From NCBI RefSeq assembly GCF_040812015.1, contig NZ_JBFNXJ010000015.1:42480-106479 (forward strand): 64,000 nt of DNA, given 5' to 3'. A model generated the notes under the pieces. The model worked only from the letters and a program-made list of their open reading frames with translations. It searched no databases and was not told the origin of the DNA. Positions 52,389-61,536 of this stretch are shown here, in pieces. Within the stretch, counting starts at the first letter, position 1; every line of letters starts with the position of its first letter. The stretch is from Chitinivorax sp. PXF-14. Lineage in GTDB: Bacteria > Pseudomonadota > Gammaproteobacteria > Burkholderiales > SCOH01. The position numbers and the translations under genes were made by a program.

Positions 52389-54101
52389 ATGGCCGCACCT
52401 TCTACACCGGCACCTTTGTCAGGCCTTGCTCGAGCACTGGTACAGCACAACCTGCTTCAACAACCGGATGCCGATGCAGTTCAAAATCAGGCGAACATCG
52501 CTGGGATTGCATTTATCCAGCAACTGGTGCTGAGCAAAAAACTGTCGCCATTGCAGATTGCCGAATTTGCATCGCAAACCTTTGGCTTCCCACTACTCGA
52601 CTTGAGCGTGATCGACCCGACCAGCATTCCCAAAATGCTGGACCAGAAGCTCATGGTTGGCCGTCGCATCCTCCCCTTGTACAAACGGGGAAACAAGCTA
52701 TTTGCAGCGATTTCCGATCCAACCAATCTGCAAGCACTGGAGGAAGCAAAATTCCAGACCAGCCTTGCCGTCGAACCCGTTGTCGTCGAAGACTCCAAAC
52801 TTGGGGTCTATATCGAAAAGGCCGTCGAAGCCAGTGGCGCCAACATCCAGAATCTGGTCGACGACGACATCGCCCTCGACATTGGGGATGAGGCAGGAGA
52901 AGAGCAAGCCAACGAGGCCAGCGTCGAGGTGGACGATGCGCCTATCGTTCGCTATGTGCAGAAAGTATTGCTCGACGCCATCAATGCAGGCGCCTCGGAT
53001 ATCCATCTCGAACCCTACGAAAAATTCTATCGCGTTCGTTTCCGGGTCGACGGAATCCTTCGCGAAATTGCGCAGCCCCCCCTGGCCATCAAAGAGAAGG
53101 TGGCGGCACGTATCAAGGTGATCTCCAGCCTCGACATCTCCGAGAAGCGCATCCCCCAGGATGGCCGCATGAAACTGCGGCTTTCCGGGTCGCGAGCGAT
53201 CGATTTTCGCGTCAGCACGCTCCCGACCCTGTTCGGCGAGAAGATCGTGATGCGTATTCTTGATCCCTCCAGCGCCACGCTGGGGATCGACGCACTGGGC
53301 TATGAACCGGATCAGAAGGAAGCGCTGCTGCGGGCAGTCAAGCGACCTTACGGGATGGTTCTGGTGACAGGGCCGACAGGCTCAGGCAAAACCGTATCCC
53401 TTTATACCTGCCTCAACATTCTGAACGAGCCCGGCATCAATATCTCGACGGCAGAAGATCCGGCGGAAATCAATCTGCCAGGCATCAATCAGGTCAATGT
53501 CAACGACAAGGCCGGTCTCACCTTCTCCGCCGCGTTGAAATCATTCCTTCGCCAGGATCCGGACATCATCATGGTCGGCGAAATCCGTGACCTGGAAACG
53601 GCGGATATCTCGATCAAGGCGGCGCAAACAGGGCATATGGTATTTTCGACACTGCATACCAACGATGCCCCGACCACACTCACCCGCATGATGAATATGG
53701 GGGTAGCACCGTTCAATATTGCGAGTTCTGTCATCCTGATCACGGCGCAGCGCCTCGCCAGACGGCTATGCTCGAACTGCAAGAAGCCCATCGATTTACC
53801 AAGGGAAGCCTTGCTTGGCGCTGGATTTCAGGAGGAAGACCTGGACGGTAGCTGGAGGCCCTATGGCCCAGTCGGTTGCGATACTTGCAAAGGATCCGGT
53901 TACAAGGGACGGGTGGGCATCTACCAAGTAATGCCCATTTCAGAGGAAATGCAAAGGATCATCCTGAAGAACGGTACGGCAATGGATATCGCAGAGCAGG
54001 CTCAACGCGAAGGCGTCAGGGACCTGCGGCAGTCAGGCCTGTTAAAAGTCAAACAGGGATTCACCTCGCTGGAAGAGGTCGAGTCGGTAACTAACGAATA
54101 A
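52389..54101 (+). CDS. pilB: Type IV pilus assembly ATPase PilB
   Basis: A 570-residue secretion-superfamily ATPase that powers pilus extension. The N-terminal MshEN/GSPII_E domain (1-150) is followed by the ATPase with Walker A GPTGSGKTVSLY, Asp box and Walker B region DPDIIMVGEIRD, the His box GHMVFSTLHTNDA, and a zinc-binding CSNCKKP with CDTCKGSG. pilC and pilD follow directly. No pilin gene is in the window. Confidence 0.96.
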   Translation: MAAPSTPAPLSGLARALVQHNLLQQPDADAVQNQANIAGIAFIQQLVLSKKLSPLQIAEFASQTFGFPLLDLSVIDPTSIPKMLDQKLMVGRRILPLYKRGNKLFAAISDPTNLQALEEAKFQTSLAVEPVVVEDSKLGVYIEKAVEASGANIQNLVDDDIALDIGDEAGEEQANEASVEVDDAPIVRYVQKVLLDAINAGASDIHLEPYEKFYRVRFRVDGILREIAQPPLAIKEKVAARIKVISSLDISEKRIPQDGRMKLRLSGSRAIDFRVSTLPTLFGEKIVMRILDPSSATLGIDALGYEPDQKEALLRAVKRPYGMVLVTGPTGSGKTVSLYTCLNILNEPGINISTAEDPAEINLPGINQVNVNDKAGLTFSAALKSFLRQDPDIIMVGEIRDLETADISIKAAQTGHMVFSTLHTNDAPTTLTRMMNMGVAPFNIASSVILITAQRLARRLCSNCKKPIDLPREALLGAGFQEEDLDGSWRPYGPVGCDTCKGSGYKGRVGIYQVMPISEEMQRIILKNGTAMDIAEQAQREGVRDLRQSGLLKVKQGFTSLEEVESVTNE

Positions 54102-54115
54102 CGACGGGAAAAGCG

Positions 54116-55339
54116 ATGGCTGTCGCGGCAAAACAACAGAAAATAAAAGAGTCCACTTTTTCCTGGGAAGGAACGGACCGTACCGGCAAGCGTGTCAAAG
54201 GCGAGATGCGTGCCGGGGGCGAAGCTCAGGTGCAGGCAGTTCTGAGACGGCAAGGCGTTCGTGTCAACAAGGTAAAAAAACAGCGAGCCTCAATCGGCAA
54301 ACGCATTACGGATAAAGACATCACGCTCTTTAGCCGCCAGATGGCCACCATGATGAAATCGGGGGTTCCACTTCTTCAGGCCTTTGACATCGTGGCTAAA
54401 GGCCATAGCAACCCGGCTGTTTCCAAGCTGATTTTTGACATCAAGGCAGACGTCGAAACTGGCAGCAGCCTGACAGCAGCCTTTCGGAAATACCCACTGT
54501 ATTTCGACAACTTGTTCTGTAACCTGATCCAGGCAGGGGAGCAGGCTGGTATTCTCGACACGTTGCTGGATAGGCTTGCTACGTATAAAGAAAAGATCAT
54601 TGCCATCAAAGGTAAGATCAAGTCGGCGATGTTCTACCCAACCGCAGTAATCGTTGCCGCATTTGTCATTACTGCCGTCATCATGATCTTCGTGATTCCA
54701 GCATTTAAGGAGTTGTTCTCCAGCTTCGGGGCGGACCTACCTGCACCAACATTGTTTGTCATGGCCGTATCAGATTATTTTGTGCACTACTGGTGGTTGA
54801 TGTTCGGCGTAATAGGCGGTGCGATCTTTGGATTCATCGAGGCAAAAAAACGGTCGCGCAAGCTGCAAATATCCATGGATCGTCTGTCACTTAAATTACC
54901 GATTTTTGGTGATGTCATCCGGAAGGCCACGATCGCCCGCTGGACGCGTACGTTATCTACCATGTTTGCCGCCGGGGTACCCTTGGTCGAAGCGCTCGAC
55001 TCCGTTGGGGGGGCCGCAGGCAACCAGATTTATGCCGATGCTACCAAGCGCATTCAGAACGAAGTCTCGACCGGTACCAGCCTGACGGTCTCGATGCAGA
55101 ACAGCGACGTCTTTCCGAGCATGGTTCTGCAAATGGTGGCAATCGGCGAAGAATCCGGTGCGCTGGATTCGATGCTGAGCAAAGTCGCCGATTTTTACGA
55201 AGAAGAAGTCGATAACGCGGTCGAGGCGCTGTCGAGCCTGATGGAGCCGATCATCATGGTCGTGCTCGGCACACTGATCGGCGGTATCGTCGTGGCAATG
55301 TACCTGCCAATCTTCAAGATGGGTCAGGCGGTTGGCTAA
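54116..55339 (+). CDS. pilC: Type IV pilus inner-membrane platform protein PilC
   Basis: A 407-residue GspF-family protein with two homologous cytoplasmic helical domains (about 70-190 and 275-395; FSRQMATMMKSGVPLLQAFD, WTRTLSTMFAAGVPLVEALD) and three transmembrane helices. It couples PilB to pilin assembly. It lies 14 bp after pilB. Confidence 0.96.
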   Translation: MAVAAKQQKIKESTFSWEGTDRTGKRVKGEMRAGGEAQVQAVLRRQGVRVNKVKKQRASIGKRITDKDITLFSRQMATMMKSGVPLLQAFDIVAKGHSNPAVSKLIFDIKADVETGSSLTAAFRKYPLYFDNLFCNLIQAGEQAGILDTLLDRLATYKEKIIAIKGKIKSAMFYPTAVIVAAFVITAVIMIFVIPAFKELFSSFGADLPAPTLFVMAVSDYFVHYWWLMFGVIGGAIFGFIEAKKRSRKLQISMDRLSLKLPIFGDVIRKATIARWTRTLSTMFAAGVPLVEALDSVGGAAGNQIYADATKRIQNEVSTGTSLTVSMQNSDVFPSMVLQMVAIGEESGALDSMLSKVADFYEEEVDNAVEALSSLMEPIIMVVLGTLIGGIVVAMYLPIFKMGQAVG

Positions 55340-55368
55340 GCCTCACGGAAACCGCCGCTAAATCTGAT

Positions 55369-56229
55369 ATGGAATTGATATCCGCATTGCAAGCAACGCC
55401 CGCGATGTATGTCGTCGCGTGCCTGATTCTGGGTCTGCTGGTCGGCAGTTTCTTGAACGTGGTGATTCACCGCCTGCCGCTCATGATGGAGCGCGAATGG
55501 CAGGCGGATTGCGCCTTCGCACGAGGCGAGACATTGGCGGAGCAACCCAGGTACAACCTGGTCGTTCCACGCTCCGCCTGCCCTCAATGTGGGCATCAGA
55601 TCACGGCGGTCGAGAACATTCCGATCGTCAGTTATCTGCTGCTCCGTGGCAAATGCCGCCAATGCAGCACCCCGATCAGCATGCGCTACCCCTTGGTAGA
55701 AGCGATCACCGGCCTGATCACCGCCTATGTTGGCTACCGTTTTGGCGTGACGTGGCTAGCTGCAGGCGCCATCATGTTCTGCTGGACGCTGATTGCACTA
55801 ACCTTCATCGACTTCGATACCCAGCTTCTCCCCGATTCGCTGACGCTACCGCTACTGTGGCTAGGGCTGCTGTTCAATCTGGGAGACACCTACGTCAGCC
55901 TCAAGCATGCGGTGATCGGCGCCATGGCTGGCTACCTGATCCTGTGGAGCGTGTACTGGCTGTTCAAGCTGATTCGCGGCAAGGAAGGCATGGGTTACGG
56001 CGACTTCAAATTGCTAGCGGCAATCGGCGCCTGGCTCGGCTGGTCGGTGCTGCCGCAAGTCATCCTGATGTCCTCGATACTGGGGGTGGTCGGTGGAATC
56101 GTCGCCAACCTGCGTGCAAGACAAGGGCTTGAAACTCCCTTCGCATTTGGCCCTTATCTCGCTCTGGCGGGCTTGGCGTCGATGCTGTGGGGGCCGCAAA
56201 TCGCCCAGCTGATCGGCCTGAACCCGTGA
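55369..56229 (+). CDS. pilD: Prepilin peptidase/N-methyltransferase PilD
   Basis: A 286-residue membrane aspartic protease. The cytoplasmic loop carries the two zinc CxxC pairs (SACPQCGHQ, GKCRQCSTP). The catalytic aspartates lie in IDFDTQLLPDSLTLPL and GYGDFKLLAAIG. It cuts the leader from prepilins and methylates the new N-terminus. Its stop codon overlaps the GTG of coaE. Confidence 0.96.
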   Translation: MELISALQATPAMYVVACLILGLLVGSFLNVVIHRLPLMMEREWQADCAFARGETLAEQPRYNLVVPRSACPQCGHQITAVENIPIVSYLLLRGKCRQCSTPISMRYPLVEAITGLITAYVGYRFGVTWLAAGAIMFCWTLIALTFIDFDTQLLPDSLTLPLLWLGLLFNLGDTYVSLKHAVIGAMAGYLILWSVYWLFKLIRGKEGMGYGDFKLLAAIGAWLGWSVLPQVILMSSILGVVGGIVANLRARQGLETPFAFGPYLALAGLASMLWGPQIAQLIGLNP

Positions 56230-56837
56230 ATCTTGTCATCGGTCTGACCGGGGGCATCGGTTCGGGAAAGTCGACCGTCACGCGACTTTTCGAGCAGCGC
56301 GGCGCCGGTGTTGTCGATACGGATGCCATCGCCCACGCGCTCACCGCTCCCGGCGGCAAAGCCATCGCGCAATTGCGCGAGGTGTTCGGTGATGCCTACA
56401 TCACCGCGGATGATCGTCTCGATAGAGCGGCCATGCGGCAGCGGGTGTTTACCGACGACGACGCCAAGCGCCAGCTCGAGGCCATTTTGCACCCGATGAT
56501 CCGACAGGAAGTGATGGCTGCGCTGGCTAGGCAGACGGCGCCTTACACCCTGCTTGTCGTGCCGCTGCTGATCGAAACTGGCGCCTATGCGGACGCCATC
56601 TGCCGCACGCTAGTTGTCGATTGTGCCGAAGCGACGCAGATTTCGCGCACGGCACAGCGAAGCGCGCTTCAGCCTGACGAAGTCAAGGCCATTATGGCCA
56701 AGCAGGCCACGAGAAGCGAGCGGCTGGCACGTGCGGACGACACCGTAGAGAATGATGGCGAGCCCGGCGCGCTCGAACCACAGATCGCAAAATTACACGA
56801 TCAATATATGCAGATAGTGCGACAAATCAAGGCGTAA
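56226..56837 (+). CDS. coaE: Dephospho-CoA kinase
   Basis: A 203-residue kinase for the last step of coenzyme A synthesis. P-loop GLTGGIGSGKSTV, DTDAIAH and the lid region RSALQPDEVKAIMAKQATR are intact. It starts at GTG 56226 (GTGA overlap with pilD), in the conserved pilD-coaE-zapD order. Confidence 0.96.
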   Translation: MNLVIGLTGGIGSGKSTVTRLFEQRGAGVVDTDAIAHALTAPGGKAIAQLREVFGDAYITADDRLDRAAMRQRVFTDDDAKRQLEAILHPMIRQEVMAALARQTAPYTLLVVPLLIETGAYADAICRTLVVDCAEATQISRTAQRSALQPDEVKAIMAKQATRSERLARADDTVENDGEPGALEPQIAKLHDQYMQIVRQIKA

Positions 56838-56920
56838 GCGGACATTGTTCAAGTGACATTTGTCATTCTTCGCGATATCCCGCAAAATTAGACATTAAAC
56901 CCATAGTTTCGGCCAAGCGA

Positions 56921-57679
56921 GTGATCAGTTACGAGTTTCCTCTCAACGAGCGAATCCGCACCATGTTGCGGCTGGAAGATTTGTTTGCTCGGTTCTCGCA
57001 CTTTTCCGACAAGGCTGAAGCACATGACCATCACGCCGCCTTGATGGTTCTGTTCGAAATCATGGAGGTCGCCAGTCGGGCCGATCTCAAGTCTGACCTG
57101 ATCCAGGAGCTCGAGCGCCAGAAGCACTCGCTCGAAGCGCTGCGCAACAACCCGCAAATTGCTGAAGACGCACTGGATGCGGTGTTGGGTGAAATCGAGG
57201 ATGTTTCCGCCAAGCTGCTTGAGATGGTCGGGCGTATTGGTCAGCACCTGCGCGAAAATGACTGGCTGATGAGCATCAAGCAGCGCACCTCGATTCCGGG
57301 CGGCGCCTGCGAATTCGATCTGCCCTCCTACTTCTACTGGCAGCGCCAGCCAGTGCAGACGCGTCACCAGGCGTTGCTGGGCTGGATGGCGCCCATGCTG
57401 CCGCTCAAGGATGGCTTCGACATCGTGCTGCGCCTCTTGCGCGACAGCGGCAAGACGATGAACTACACGGCACGCCAGGGCATGTTCCAGCAGATGTCGG
57501 GCGGCAAGGTGGTGCAACTGATCAAGGTATCGCTCGACGAGCAATATGCCTGTGTGCCAGAGCTCTCCGCCAACAAGTACGCGATCAACATCCGCTTCAT
57601 CCACCCCGTTCTGACGCTCGACAAGCCTCGCCAGTTCGATGGCGACGTGAACTTCCAGCTGACCTACTGCAACCTCTGA
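56921..57679 (+). CDS. zapD: Cell-division protein ZapD
   Basis: A 252-residue FtsZ-bundling protein. The start YEFPLNERIRTMLRLEDLF and the C-terminal beta domain (KYAINIRFIHP, FQLTYCNL) are diagnostic. It begins with GTG at 56921. The small zinc protein gene yacG, a frequent follower, is absent. The 57680-57898 stretch behind it holds GC-rich palindromes and no gene. Confidence 0.95.
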   Translation: MISYEFPLNERIRTMLRLEDLFARFSHFSDKAEAHDHHAALMVLFEIMEVASRADLKSDLIQELERQKHSLEALRNNPQIAEDALDAVLGEIEDVSAKLLEMVGRIGQHLRENDWLMSIKQRTSIPGGACEFDLPSYFYWQRQPVQTRHQALLGWMAPMLPLKDGFDIVLRLLRDSGKTMNYTARQGMFQQMSGGKVVQLIKVSLDEQYACVPELSANKYAINIRFIHPVLTLDKPRQFDGDVNFQLTYCNL

Positions 57680-57789
57680 GCCGGGCCTCGCCCGGGGCGC
57701 AGGTTCGCACGCCCCATACCGGGCTCTCCCTCTCTTCATCAGCACAGTCACACAGCACGCACCATATGCGCCCCGGCGAGATCGTTTTT

Positions 57790-57839
57790 GGTGCGATATA
57801 TGCCATGACGCCTGCCTTTCGGGTAGGTCATGGCGCACC
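57790..57839. repeat. Imperfect inverted repeat at the left edge of the urease remnants
   Basis: GGTGCG and GCCATGAC (57790-57809) are mirrored by GTCATGGC and CGCACC (57827-57839). It lies between zapD and the first urease-derived sequence and may be a folded terminator or a junction mark. Confidence 0.45.
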
Positions 57840-57898
57840 AACAGCTTGATTCACAAAGGCTCTACCCTTTCACAAGCCATCTGGCATGGCTTATGCGT

Positions 57899-58520
57899 AA
57901 GCCAATGGCCGATCGCAGCGATATGGTCATTTTACTGGTGGCGCAGCACTACAATTTCGACGCCAGGCTGGATAGGGGCAGCCACGCGTTGATCACCACG
58001 CAGTGGTATCGCTCGGCCGGGCGACAAGCCCGCCAGCGCGTGAGCCTGCAGATTGCAATGGGCGCCCTGCTCGAATGGCTACCGCAGGAAATTATCGTCG
58101 TCGATACCGCACAAGCCAGCAGCCACGTCGACATCCTGCTCGATACGGGGCGTGGCGGTGCGACTGGGGCATCGTCTGCCTCGGCCGGCCGGCGAACCAG
58201 GAGTGCTTCACCTCTGGCGAATGGCGGCAGCACCTGTCGATTTCGTGCGGCGGCAAACTCCTGTTTATCGAACAGGCGCGTGTCGAAGGCGGCCGCCGCA
58301 TCCCCGCTTCATCGGTCGGTATGGCAGGCCAGGCGGCGATGGCAAATATATTCGCCACGCTGGATACGCTTGATGCCAACCGCATAGACAGGCTACGCTC
58401 GATTCCAGTCGTGCCCGGTGCGCGGGCCAGGCGTCACCGTGATCGACGGACTGCTGCTGGCGCTACTTAGGGCCAGGCACCGAAGCAGCATGCCACCATG
58501 GCCAGCAGGGGTGGGAAATT
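57899..58520 (+). pseudogene. ureD: Urease accessory protein gene ureD, frameshifted and truncated
   Basis: Three reading frames together recover UreD. Frame one has SHALITTQWYRSAGRQARQR and LEWLPQEIIVVDTAQASS. Near 58150 the match moves to another frame (WGIVCLGRPANQECFTSGEW, then LLFIEQARVEGGRRIP). Near 58430 it moves again (GVTVIDGLLLALLRARHRSS). The N-terminal third is not recognisable. Intact UreD is needed to load nickel into urease, so this copy cannot work. Confidence 0.85.
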
Positions 58521-58622
58521 GTGCGCCCGGCAATGGCCGGGCAGCCCGCCGCCCATCCACCGCGCATCTGACGAACTTGAGCCGCGCCAGGAGCGCGACC
58601 TATCAGCAACCTGAGGAGCATG

Positions 58623-58922
58623 ATGGAGCTCACGCCCCGCGAAAATGACAAGTTGTCGAGCTTCACCGCCGCCCTGCTGGCCGAGAGCCACAAGGCGCGC
58701 GGGCGGCGGTTCAACGATCCGAAGGCCGTCGTCTACCTGTCGATAGCGATCGCGGGTGCCCGCGATGGCCGGAGCGTCGCCGAGCGGATGAGCTACAGCA
58801 CGCTCCTGCTGACGCGCGACGAGGTCATGAACAGTATCGCCGAGTTGGTTTCCGACATCCAGGTCGAGACGATCTTCCCCGGCGGCGCCAAGTTCGTCAC
58901 CGTACAGCAGCCCATCGTATGA
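58623..58922 (+). CDS. ureA: Urease gamma subunit, probably non-functional
   Basis: An open frame of 99 residues covering the whole gamma subunit (usually 100). [34 protein letters not shown] and [20 protein letters not shown] match well. The middle ([22 protein letters not shown]) departs from the usual consensus and appears one residue short before GARDG. With ureD, ureB and ureC broken, it is probably an unselected leftover although still open. Confidence 0.85.
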   Translation: MELTPRENDKLSSFTAALLAESHKARGRRFNDPKAVVYLSIAIAGARDGRSVAERMSYSTLLLTRDEVMNSIAELVSDIQVETIFPGGAKFVTVQQPIV

Positions 58923-58991
58923 GCCTTGCGCACGGTGGGCACACCCCATTCCAACATAACGATCAAACCATCCCATTTGAGAGGACCAGCC

Positions 58992-59522
58992 ATGAAAATC
59001 TTTCGGCTCAGCAAACAGGCGTTGCGTGAAGCGATCCCCCAGCTCAACGACATCCTTATCGACGGCGTCAACAACGGTGCATCGGTAGGCTTTCTCGCAC
59101 CGCTCGACGAGCGGCGCGCGACGCAGTACTGGCGCAGCATCGAGGACAGTATCGAGCAAGGCTCGCGCTGGATCTGGGTGGCGCTCGTCGACGGCAAGCT
59201 GGTGGGCAGCGTGCAGCTGGAATTCTGCCAACGCGAGAACGGCCTGGCGCGCGCCGAGGTGCAGCGCCTGCTGGTCCTGCGCGAATACCGGCGCAAGGGC
59301 GTGGCAACCGCGCTGATGAACACCGTCGAAGATGCCTCGCTCGATCAACGCCGCAAACTGCTGGTGCTCGACACCGAGTCCAACTCCGCGGCGGAAACCT
59401 TCTACCTCGAACTCGGCTACCAGCTCGCGGGCCGCATCCCGTCGTATGCCAATTCGCCCGACGGCCACCTGCACGCCACAGCGATTTTCTACAAGCAGCT
59501 GCAGGAAGAACAGTGGCTATGA
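58992..59522 (+). CDS. GNAT acetyltransferase of the urease cluster
   Basis: A 176-residue GNAT protein, apparently intact. The acetyl-CoA motif reads VLREYRRKGVATALMNTVE, followed by LLVLDTESNSAAETFYLELG. The same kind of gene stands between ureA and ureB in pseudomonad urease clusters, which explains its place. It starts at ATG 58992 and its TGA overlaps the ATG of the ureB remnant. It may have outlived the cluster because it has a function of its own. Confidence 0.85.
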   Translation: MKIFRLSKQALREAIPQLNDILIDGVNNGASVGFLAPLDERRATQYWRSIEDSIEQGSRWIWVALVDGKLVGSVQLEFCQRENGLARAEVQRLLVLREYRRKGVATALMNTVEDASLDQRRKLLVLDTESNSAAETFYLELGYQLAGRIPSYANSPDGHLHATAIFYKQLQEEQWL

Positions 59523-59822
59523 TCCCGGGCTAGCGGCGTGGCCGGCGAGCTCACGCTCAATGCCGGGCGCGCCACCGAGGTGCTGGCGGTTGCCAATACC
59601 TGCGACCGGCCCATTCAGACCGGCTCGCATTACCACTTCCAAGAGACAAATGCCGCGCCGCAGTTCGACCGCGAGGCTACGCGCGGTTTCCGTCTCAACA
59701 TCCCGGCGGGCATGGCGGTACGCTGCGAGCCGGGGCAGACAGGCACGGTGATGCGGGTCAAATGCGCCGGTGGCCTCGTCGTGCACGGCTTTCAGGGGCG
59801 GATTTCAGGCGCGCTGCGATAA
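59519..59822 (+). pseudogene. ureB: Urease beta subunit gene with broken start
   Basis: The natural start ATG 59519 reads MIPG and then hits TAG. The rest of UreB follows in another frame from about 59538: [55 protein letters not shown] and the end [11 protein letters not shown] short deletion plus frameshift has therefore removed the N-terminus. A GTG at 59538 could still start a 94-residue product. Confidence 0.85.
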
Positions 59823-60198
59823 GGCTGTCGCACCAGCCCCATACCAAGATGTTCAACCCCGCCGTCGGCAACCGGGTTCACCTCGCCGATACTGGCTGGT
59901 GGATCGAAGTCGGGCGCGATCACACGATCAACAGTGAGGAGGTCAAGTTCGGCGGCGGCAAGGTGATCCGCGGCAGCATGGGGCAGCGCCAGCGGCTCGA
60001 CGCCGAGGAGGCCGACACGGCATCACCAATGCGCTGATCCTCGACTGGCGGGCGTGCTCAAGGCCGACCACAAGCTCAACCACTACTGCCCGCACGTCGA
60101 GGCCGGCCAGCAGAACGATCTGGTGCGTGCTGACGGCGAACTGCTGGCGTGCGAGCCGGCCACCGTGCTGTCGATGGCGCAGCGCAATTTCCTGTTCC
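59823..60198 (+). pseudogene. ureC: Urease alpha subunit gene with internal deletion of the catalytic core
   Basis: The first about 80 codons match UreC ([30 protein letters not shown], then frameshifts through ITNALILDW and GVLKADHK). They join directly, near 60080, to the last about 40 codons of UreC ([24 protein letters not shown]). About 450 codons, including all nickel ligands and the carbamylated lysine, are missing. The original stop after FLF is also gone. Confidence 0.88.
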
Positions 60199-60224
60199 GA
60201 GCAATCGGCCTGCACGCGAATAGG

Positions 60225-60257
60225 GACGGGGCTTCCAGCCCGGCTGGAAGCCCCGTC
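60225..60257. repeat. 15-bp perfect inverted repeat downstream of desB
   Basis: GACGGGGCTTCCAGC (60225-60239) and its exact inverse (60243-60257) enclose three bases. No T run follows in the desB direction, so it may be a weak terminator or an mRNA 3' stabiliser. It also marks the border of the ureC remnant. Confidence 0.6.
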
Positions 60258-60290
60258 TACATTAGCCCTCGGGGCAGTCCTCGATGCACC

Positions 60291-61517
60291 TCAGGCCGCT
60301 GCGCTGGCGTCAGCAGGCTGCGTGCTGTCCAGCCATTGCTGCAGACGGCGCAAGGTGTCGTCGAGCTTTTGTGCCGGGCTGGCCTGGCGCGGTGCCGTCG
60401 CACGGGCAGCAGCCGCTGCCGGTGGCGCGGCCACGCCGGCGGCTGGCTGGGCATCTTCCGGCCTGTTGGGCAGGGCATGGCGGAAGATCCGCTTGACCAC
60501 CGAGCCGAACTGCCGATGAAACGGCCCGACGTTGTAGTGCACGCCGTATTTCTCGCAGATGGCCTTCACCTCGACCGCCATCTCGGCATAGCGATGCGCC
60601 GGGATGTCGGGGAACAGGTGATGCTCGATCTGGTGGCTCAGGTTGCCCGACATGAAATGAAACCACGGGCCGCCCGACAGGTTGCCCGAGCCGCCAAGCT
60701 GGCGCAGATACCAGTGGCCGCGGCTTTCGTTCTCGAGCACCGAGGGCGGGTAGACTTCTGCGTCGCCGGTGAAATGGCCGCAGAAGATGATGCCGAAGGT
60801 CCACAGGTTGCGGACCACATTGGCCACGCCGTTGCCGGCGAGCACGCCGAGAAAGTTCGGCCCGGCCAGCGCCGGGAACACCACGTAGTCACGCAAGCTG
60901 GTCTGCCCGACCTTGCCGGCTACCTGCTTGAGCTTGGGCAGCAGCTCCGACACCGGCACCTTACCCTTCAACACGCGCGGCACCTGCAGGTCGTACACCG
61001 CAATCGCATGCTGGAACGTTAGCGCCTGGATCGTCGCCCACAGCGGCTGGCCGAGGTAGAAGCGTGTCCAGCGCTGTTCCGGGAACAGGCGGACGACGCC
61101 GTAGCCCAGGTCGTGGTCACGCCCGAGTACATTGGTGTAGGTGTGGTGCAGGTAATTGTGGGTATGGCGCCAGGCGTCGCTCGGGCAAGCGTTGTTCCAC
61201 TCGTAGGTGTTGCCGTGGAATTCCGGGTCGTTCATCCAGTCGTACTGGCCGTGCATCACGTTGTGGCCCAGCTCCATATTCTCCACGATCTTGGAAAAGC
61301 TCAGCAGCAGGGTGCCGCCAACCCAGGTGGGCGGGAAAAAACCGGCGAACAGCAGGCCGCGCCCGGCGGCTTCGCTCAGGCGGACGGAGGAACGAACACG
61401 GCGGATATAGCGCGCATCCTTTTCGCCGAGATCGGCGCGCACGCGGTTGCGCAGTGCATCGAGCTCGGCGCCGAAAGCGTTGATCTCCTCATCGGACAGG
61501 GGGTGATTGGTAGTCAT
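60291..61517 (-). CDS. desB: Membrane acyl-CoA delta-9 desaturase
   Basis: A 408-residue diiron desaturase that inserts a double bond into saturated acyl-CoA. The three histidine boxes are [15 protein letters not shown] and HQIEHHLFP, with hydrophobic helices between. The last about 60 residues are an Ala/Pro-rich tail not needed for catalysis. It lies 19 bp behind desC; the order desT<>desC-desB equals that of Pseudomonas aeruginosa. It needs oxygen and electrons from DesC. Confidence 0.92.
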   Translation of the reverse strand: MTTNHPLSDEEINAFGAELDALRNRVRADLGEKDARYIRRVRSSVRLSEAAGRGLLFAGFFPPTWVGGTLLLSFSKIVENMELGHNVMHGQYDWMNDPEFHGNTYEWNNACPSDAWRHTHNYLHHTYTNVLGRDHDLGYGVVRLFPEQRWTRFYLGQPLWATIQALTFQHAIAVYDLQVPRVLKGKVPVSELLPKLKQVAGKVGQTSLRDYVVFPALAGPNFLGVLAGNGVANVVRNLWTFGIIFCGHFTGDAEVYPPSVLENESRGHWYLRQLGGSGNLSGGPWFHFMSGNLSHQIEHHLFPDIPAHRYAEMAVEVKAICEKYGVHYNVGPFHRQFGSVVKRIFRHALPNRPEDAQPAAGVAAPPAAAAARATAPRQASPAQKLDDTLRRLQQWLDSTQPADASAAA

Positions 61518-61536
61518 GCTGGCTTATCCCGGGGGG

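Noticed and set aside
58992..59522. The GNAT gene in the urease remnants as another pseudogene
   Set aside because: The frame, start, acetyl-CoA motif and length are complete, so it is listed as a gene.
60080..60230. First read as a second UreE fragment ([13 protein letters not shown] resembling the UreE hinge)
   Set aside because: [16 protein letters not shown] and MAQRNFLF match the UreC C-terminus much better, and the segment follows the UreC N-terminus directly.
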